From Clostridiales bacterium (GTDB lineage Bacteria > Bacillota > Clostridia > Christensenellales > Borkfalkiaceae), in NCBI GenBank assembly GCA_015069525.1, contig SVIK01000015.1, forward strand, positions 1 through 18,501: 18,501 nt of DNA. The letters are read 5' to 3'. Below are positions 15,505 through 18,501 of the stretch, piece after piece. Position numbers and translations under genes: made by a program. The notes below the pieces were generated by a model that was not told where the DNA came from, did no database searches, and saw only the letters and a program-made list of their open reading frames with translations. Each line of letters starts with the position of its first letter. Position 1 is the stretch's first letter.

Positions 15505-17300
15505 TGAAAGCGAGTGCAAAAACTGCCTTGCGATTGTTTAAAAAGCATTTTACAAGGCTCACGACCATTGTTGCCATCGTGCTCGTTGCTATCGGGTTTA
15601 TGGCGGGGATAATGGAAGTTGAAAATAAAATTAAGATAGCGGAGCGTGATTTATACGAAACGAGCCGTGTTGCGGATTTACATATTATCAGCAACAACCT
15701 TTTGGGTTTTTCCAAGGAAGATATTGAAAAAGTCAAGGATAAATTTGGCGAGGAGAACGTAAAGGCGGGCTTTTTCTACGAAACGGAAAGGGACGGACAA
15801 GCGATGCGCTATTATATCCAAAACATGGAAAGCGACGTAAACGCGCTTGGCTTGGTGGAAGGGAAAATGCCGTCTGCTCCCAACGAAATTCTTGCCGAGC
15901 GGGAAACGGACGGGATAGCAAAGCGTAGCGTGGGGGATATCGTAGTGTTCACCCATCCCATTACGCAGTTGGAAACGGAATTCACTATTTGCGGTATCGT
16001 CAACAATCCGTTGCATATTTATAACAAAGCCGAACCGAGCTTTATCCAAGCGGAAAACGGCGAATATTTGACGTTGGGGCAAGTATACTATACGAACGGC
16101 GAAGCGCCTTTCGTTATAAACGATATGTACGTACATATAGGGGGCGAAACGCTTGGGACGTTATTTTCGGGGAGATACGAAGACAACGTTAAGGCGGTGA
16201 AAGCGGAAACGGAAGAACTGCTTGGCGAAAGCGCGACGGTACTTACTTTATACGAGAATATCGGCGTATATTCGCTGTATTCGTACGCGGAAAAAGTGGG
16301 ACAAATCGGGGTGATTTTCGTCGTGTTTTTCCTGCTCGTCACCCTGCTCGTCGTGTATTCGACGATGAGCCGTCTATTCGACGAGGAGCGCGCGCAAACG
16401 GCGTGCCAAAAGACGCTGGGTATGAGCGATAGAAAAATTACGAATAAATACGTGCTGTTCGTGGCGGTGGGCACGTTTTTGGGCGGTGGATTGGGCTTCT
16501 TCGTCGGGTTGATGCTTACAAGTATGCTCTATAACGGTTTCCATTTGCAATACAATATGCCACCTTTCCCCGATTCGCTTAATTTTTATTATTATTTGAT
16601 AACGTTTGGCATTATTATGGTGGCGAACGTGTTGCTTTCGTATATCAGCGGGAAAAGAGCAACGGCAGGTAAGCCTGCTACGCTACTCACCCCCAAAGCG
16701 CCCAAGGCAGGCAAGAAAGTACTGCTTGAAAAAATCCCGTTTATTTGGAAGGCGTTGTCCTTTAAATATAAATCCACGTTGCGCAACGTGTTGCTTTTCA
16801 AAAGTAGGTTTTTGATGACGGTGGTGTCCGTCGTTGGGGGTACGGCGTTGATTTTCGCGGGGTTGGGCTTGTTTAACTGTGCCGTCAACTACGGCGACGC
16901 CGAATCGCTAATTGCTATTTCCGGCGTGCTTGTCGTCTTTTCAGGTGTTTTGTGTGCGCTCGTTATCTATAACTTGACGAACATCAACGTCAGCGAACGG
17001 ACGAGGGAGATTGCCACGCTGATGGTGCTTGGGTATAGCGATAGAGAGGTGGCTTGGTATATCTATCGCGAAGTGTATATTATGTGCGCAATCGGTGCGG
17101 TGCTGGGCGTACCTTTGGGGATAGCGTTCGTTGGATTCGTGTTCGATTTTATCGCGTTTGGCTCGCTTGGCGAGGTGAAGTGGTGGGCGTACGTGCTTAC
17201 GCCCGTGTTGACGATGGTGTTTGGCTTCCTTTCGACCATGCTCCTTCGCAAAAAGATTGTGAAAACGGATATGAACGCGTCGCTTAAAACGGTGGAATAA
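15504..17300 (+). CDS. FtsX-like ABC permease, two FtsX domains
   Basis: A 598-residue permease pairing with the upstream ATPase. Helix 1 (about residues 18-37) is followed by a single large extracytoplasmic domain (about 38-264), then three helices (about 268-290, 316-338 and 365-386) forming the first FtsX domain. After a Pro/Lys linker (TPKAPKAGKK) and VLLEKIPFIWKALSFKYKSTLRN comes a second four-helix set with almost no external domain. The REIATLMVLGYSDREV segment before the last helices is the typical FtsX coupling region (compare QTACQKTLGMSDRKI in the first half). GTG at 15498 is an alternative start; ATG 15504 fits the coupled TAATG. Substrate unknown. It ends at a strong terminator. 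Confidence 0.92.
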   Translation: MKASAKTALRLFKKHFTRLTTIVAIVLVAIGFMAGIMEVENKIKIAERDLYETSRVADLHIISNNLLGFSKEDIEKVKDKFGEENVKAGFFYETERDGQAMRYYIQNMESDVNALGLVEGKMPSAPNEILAERETDGIAKRSVGDIVVFTHPITQLETEFTICGIVNNPLHIYNKAEPSFIQAENGEYLTLGQVYYTNGEAPFVINDMYVHIGGETLGTLFSGRYEDNVKAVKAETEELLGESATVLTLYENIGVYSLYSYAEKVGQIGVIFVVFFLLVTLLVVYSTMSRLFDEERAQTACQKTLGMSDRKITNKYVLFVAVGTFLGGGLGFFVGLMLTSMLYNGFHLQYNMPPFPDSLNFYYYLITFGIIMVANVLLSYISGKRATAGKPATLLTPKAPKAGKKVLLEKIPFIWKALSFKYKSTLRNVLLFKSRFLMTVVSVVGGTALIFAGLGLFNCAVNYGDAESLIAISGVLVVFSGVLCALVIYNLTNINVSERTREIATLMVLGYSDREVAWYIYREVYIMCAIGAVLGVPLGIAFVGFVFDFIAFGSLGEVKWWAYVLTPVLTMVFGFLSTMLLRKKIVKTDMNASLKTVE

Positions 17301-17316
17301 TGAGAAAATTAGATAG

Positions 17317-17354
17317 AAAGAAGGACTAACAAATTTTTGTTAGTCCTTCTTTTT
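17317..17354 (+). terminator. Strong terminator after the ABC permease
   Basis: A 17-bp perfect stem (AAAGAAGGACTAACAAA 17317-17333 / TTTGTTAGTCCTTCTTT 17336-17352) with a 2-nt centre and trailing Ts. It closes the + strand ABC operon before the convergent - strand small genes. Confidence 0.9.
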
Positions 17355-17395
17355 AATACGTACGATTCAAAGTTTTATAAAAAGAGAATAAACGA

Positions 17396-17719
17396 CTAAA
17401 TTAGGTTTAATCTTTTATTTAAGTCGTCTAAATCAGGAATCCACAAATCGGTTGACAATTTTCCCGACACTTCCGAAACAAAACGGTCTGCCATTTCATT
17501 ACGTTCTTTGTTTGGATAGTCATAAGTTTTATCGTATCCGTTTTCGTCAACCATTAGTGATTCCCAATTAAAAGCAATAGATACAAAATCGTCTAACGTA
17601 TCCATATCAATTTTTTTATCAATATTGCATTCTTTTAATAAATAAAGCCTTATAAAATCTACTGCTTGATTAGAAAACTTGAAAACCTTTGGCTCTTTAC
17701 TTTTTTTTCTAAAACACAT
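17396..17719 (-). CDS. Small mildly acidic protein, candidate immunity/antitoxin partner
   Basis: I do not recognise this 107-residue family. It starts with a basic MCFRKKSKEPK and is otherwise acidic (by count 21 Asp/Glu against 17 Lys/Arg), with aromatic-rich stretches such as IAFNWESL and YDKTYDYPNKERNE and a C-terminal WIPDLDDLNKRLNLI. No membrane helix or signal peptide is visible. A strong AGGAGG lies upstream of the start. It begins 9 bases after the stop of the very basic gene 17729-18073 on the same strand, so they form an operon. Order and charge contrast suggest it could neutralise the upstream product, as immunity proteins or antitoxins do; this is inference. Base composition is more AT-rich than the housekeeping genes to its left. 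Confidence 0.7.
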   Translation of the reverse strand: MCFRKKSKEPKVFKFSNQAVDFIRLYLLKECNIDKKIDMDTLDDFVSIAFNWESLMVDENGYDKTYDYPNKERNEMADRFVSEVSGKLSTDLWIPDLDDLNKRLNLI

Positions 17720-17728
17720 AAAAACCTC

Positions 17729-18073
17729 CTATTTAAAATTTTTATAAACTTGCTTTCTTGCTCTTGGCGTATCGTGAAACTTATTTATACTTTTTACAAC
17801 GTGAGTTTTATTTACAATATGTGTTAACGTTCTATTTTTCTCGTTAACTCTATCATACTGTTTTGTTCCGTCATTATGTTTATAAATTTTTGAGTTTTGG
17901 CTCGTTTTACCTAAAAGATTTATAATCATATCTTTTTTCTTTAAGTTTCTTGAAGCATCAACAGTACGATTTTGAGCGTGAGAAGAAACCTCGTATTTAC
18001 CAACTCTAACGTGTTTAGTATTCTTTTTTGCCATTTCTTTTTTAGGCTTAAATAAGAAACCAAGTATACTCAT
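17729..18073 (-). CDS. Small very basic protein, candidate BECR/DUF4258-like RNase toxin
   Basis: A 114-residue protein with 28 Lys/Arg against 8 Asp/Glu by count. After a short N-terminus (MSILGFLFKPKKEMAKKN), residues 26-95 follow a pattern seen in small Barnase/EndoU/ColicinE5/RelE-like nuclease toxins and DUF4258 proteins: YEVSSHAQNR (His-x3-Arg), a Lys-rich helix, then KIYKHNDGTKQYDR, RTLTHIVN and THVVKSINKF as successive predicted strands. This match is by pattern only. The start at 18073 is fixed by AAAGGTGGTGAT, almost a full anti-Shine-Dalgarno complement; ATG for residue 14 is a possible internal start. No secretion or delivery domain is attached. It is the first gene of a two-gene unit. 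Alternatives are an RNA- or DNA-binding protein or a mobile-element remnant. Confidence 0.65.
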   Translation of the reverse strand: MSILGFLFKPKKEMAKKNTKHVRVGKYEVSSHAQNRTVDASRNLKKKDMIINLLGKTSQNSKIYKHNDGTKQYDRVNEKNRTLTHIVNKTHVVKSINKFHDTPRARKQVYKNFK

Positions 18074-18102
18074 ATTATATCACCACCTTTATAAGTAGTC
18101 AA
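18074..18102 (-). promoter_or_regulatory. Ribosome site and possible promoter overlap before the basic small gene
   Basis: AAAGGTGGTGAT (complement of 18079-18090) is the ribosome site. TTGACT (complement of 18097-18102), 17-bp spacer, TATAAT (complement of 18074-18079) also reads as a promoter, but its -10 box abuts the ATG, so it could only serve an internal start. An extended-10 TGGTATACT (complement of 18137-18145) further upstream is the more sensible promoter although its -35 is poor. Confidence 0.45.
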
Positions 18103-18182
18103 GGAGAATTGCGCGCTTAACTTTCCTTGCATTTATAGTATACCATAATTTAAAAAGCAAAAAAGCGATTATGAAAAATAGT

Positions 18183-18225
18183 TGTCTACCCTGTTTTGAA
18201 TTTCTGGGTAGACATGTTGTATAAT
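18183..18225 (+). promoter_or_regulatory. Promoter bracketed by a perfect 9-bp inverted repeat
   Basis: TTGAAT (18196-18201), 18-bp spacer, TATAAT (18220-18225). TGTCTACCC (18183-18191) and GGGTAGACA (18206-18214) form a perfect dyad with 14-base centre enclosing the -35 box, a layout expected of an operator. Binding protein unknown; autoregulation by the downstream small gene is a guess. Confidence 0.65.
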
Positions 18226-18246
18226 ACGAGTGGAGGAGTAGTTTTT

Positions 18247-18450
18247 ATGACGGATAAAATCAAAATAAAAGTATCGTCATTTGTGGCGGACATATTAGAA
18301 AATGACGTTTTGCGTTTTGGCTTTACAAAAAACGATAAATCTAATAAAAACGCCCGAAGCAAGAAAACGGCAAAAGGACGCAGTTGCATCCTATTACGCG
18401 AAGAAGAAAGCAACGACAAAAAAGAAAAAATAAAAATATCCGTAGTGTAA
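18247..18450 (+). CDS. Small hypothetical protein, ribbon-helix-helix-like N-terminus, possibly frameshifted
   Basis: A 67-residue reading frame with a strong GGAGGAG site (18232-18238) and its own promoter. The N-terminal half, KIKIKVSSFVADILENDVLRFGFTKN, has a strand-then-helix pattern like small ribbon-helix-helix DNA-binding proteins. The C-terminal half is Lys/Arg/Glu-rich low complexity, and its stop codon (18448-18450) falls in the loop of the terminator hairpin, which is unusual. A one-base forward shift near the A-run at 18327-18332 would give a different tail, INLIKTPEARKRQ...YYAKKKATTKKKK, ending at 18433 at the foot of the terminator. Either reading is possible. The frame is transcribed away from the basic small gene on the other strand. 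Confidence 0.55.
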   Translation: MTDKIKIKVSSFVADILENDVLRFGFTKNDKSNKNARSKKTAKGRSCILLREEESNDKKEKIKISVV

Positions 18451-18470
18451 GACGCACTACGGATATTTTT
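18433..18470 (+). terminator. Rho-independent terminator after the small gene
   Basis: A 15-bp perfect stem (AAAATATCCGTAGTG 18433-18447 / CACTACGGATATTTT 18455-18469) with a 7-nt loop and T-run. The annotated stop codon of the preceding frame is in the loop. Confidence 0.85.
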
Positions 18471-18472
18471 CA

Positions 18473-18501
18473 TTGACAAGCGTATTGGAAAATGCTATAA
18501 T
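18473..18501 (+). promoter_or_regulatory. Consensus promoter reading out of the window
   Basis: TTGACA (18473-18478), 17-bp spacer, TATAAT (18496-18501): both hexamers perfect. The gene it serves lies beyond the right edge. Confidence 0.8.

Noticed and set aside
18325..18338. A_AAA_AAC heptamer as a programmed -1 frameshift site in the small gene
   Set aside because: The heptamer is in the right phase, but a -1 shift meets a stop codon after one codon; only the opposite shift gives a long frame.
18186..18479. 97-codon - strand frame at the right end
   Set aside because: Antisense to the small gene, reads through the terminator and the promoter dyad, and lacks a ribosome site.
1..18501. CRISPR arrays, tRNA/rRNA genes, insertion sequences, parS sites
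   Set aside because: I read both strands for repeat-spacer patterns, cloverleaf elements, transposase motifs and a TGTTTCACGTGAAACA-like palindrome and found none; a covariance or motif scan would be needed for certainty.

Overview
The window looks like chromosomal DNA around the replication origin of a Gram-positive, low-to-middle GC bacterium, most likely an uncultured Clostridia-type Bacillota. The reasons are strong AGGAGG-type ribosome sites, a RicT/PSP1 protein next to holB, a KhpB/Jag with a Jag-N domain, a lipobox-free Oxa1-type YidC, and the rpmH-rnpA-yidD-yidC-jag block. I cannot fix the genus from sequence alone.

Left arm (1-8110). All genes are on the + strand and point toward the origin: ftsH (5' end cut off by the window), a ParB/Noc-like protein whose nucleotide-binding boxes are degenerate, an EamA/DMT transporter, holB (clamp-loader delta'), ricT, and a two-gene Wzz plus bacterial tyrosine-kinase module ending at a strong terminator. 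rsmG follows on the - strand.

Origin (about 8981-9300). The gap right of rsmG holds one perfect DnaA box, at least five one-mismatch boxes, an AT-rich stretch and a DnaA-trio-like CTA/TTA/CTA run. Hand counts on sample lines show C>G on the + strand to the left and G>C to the right although genes on both sides lie on the same strand, so the skew flips here. dnaA is not present. A SLOG/YpsA-like gene sits between the boxes and dnaN.

Right arm (9378-17300). These genes are co-directional with the rightward fork: the SLOG gene, dnaN, rpmH, rnpA, yidD, yidC, khpB/jag, then an ABC ATPase and FtsX-type permease. Together they cover the sliding clamp, ribosome/RNase P biogenesis and membrane protein insertion. 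YidC is about 200 residues longer than usual and KhpB carries an RG-rich tail.

Right edge (17396-18501). This is an AT-rich accessory patch. It has two small - strand genes, a very basic putative RNase-toxin-like protein followed by a mildly acidic partner, and a divergent small gene with a promoter framed by a 9-bp inverted repeat. A strong promoter at the very end serves a gene outside the window.

The most notable points are the origin lacking dnaA with a head-on left arm, the ParB paralogue that has lost its CTP-binding motifs, the expanded YidC, and the candidate toxin/immunity pair.
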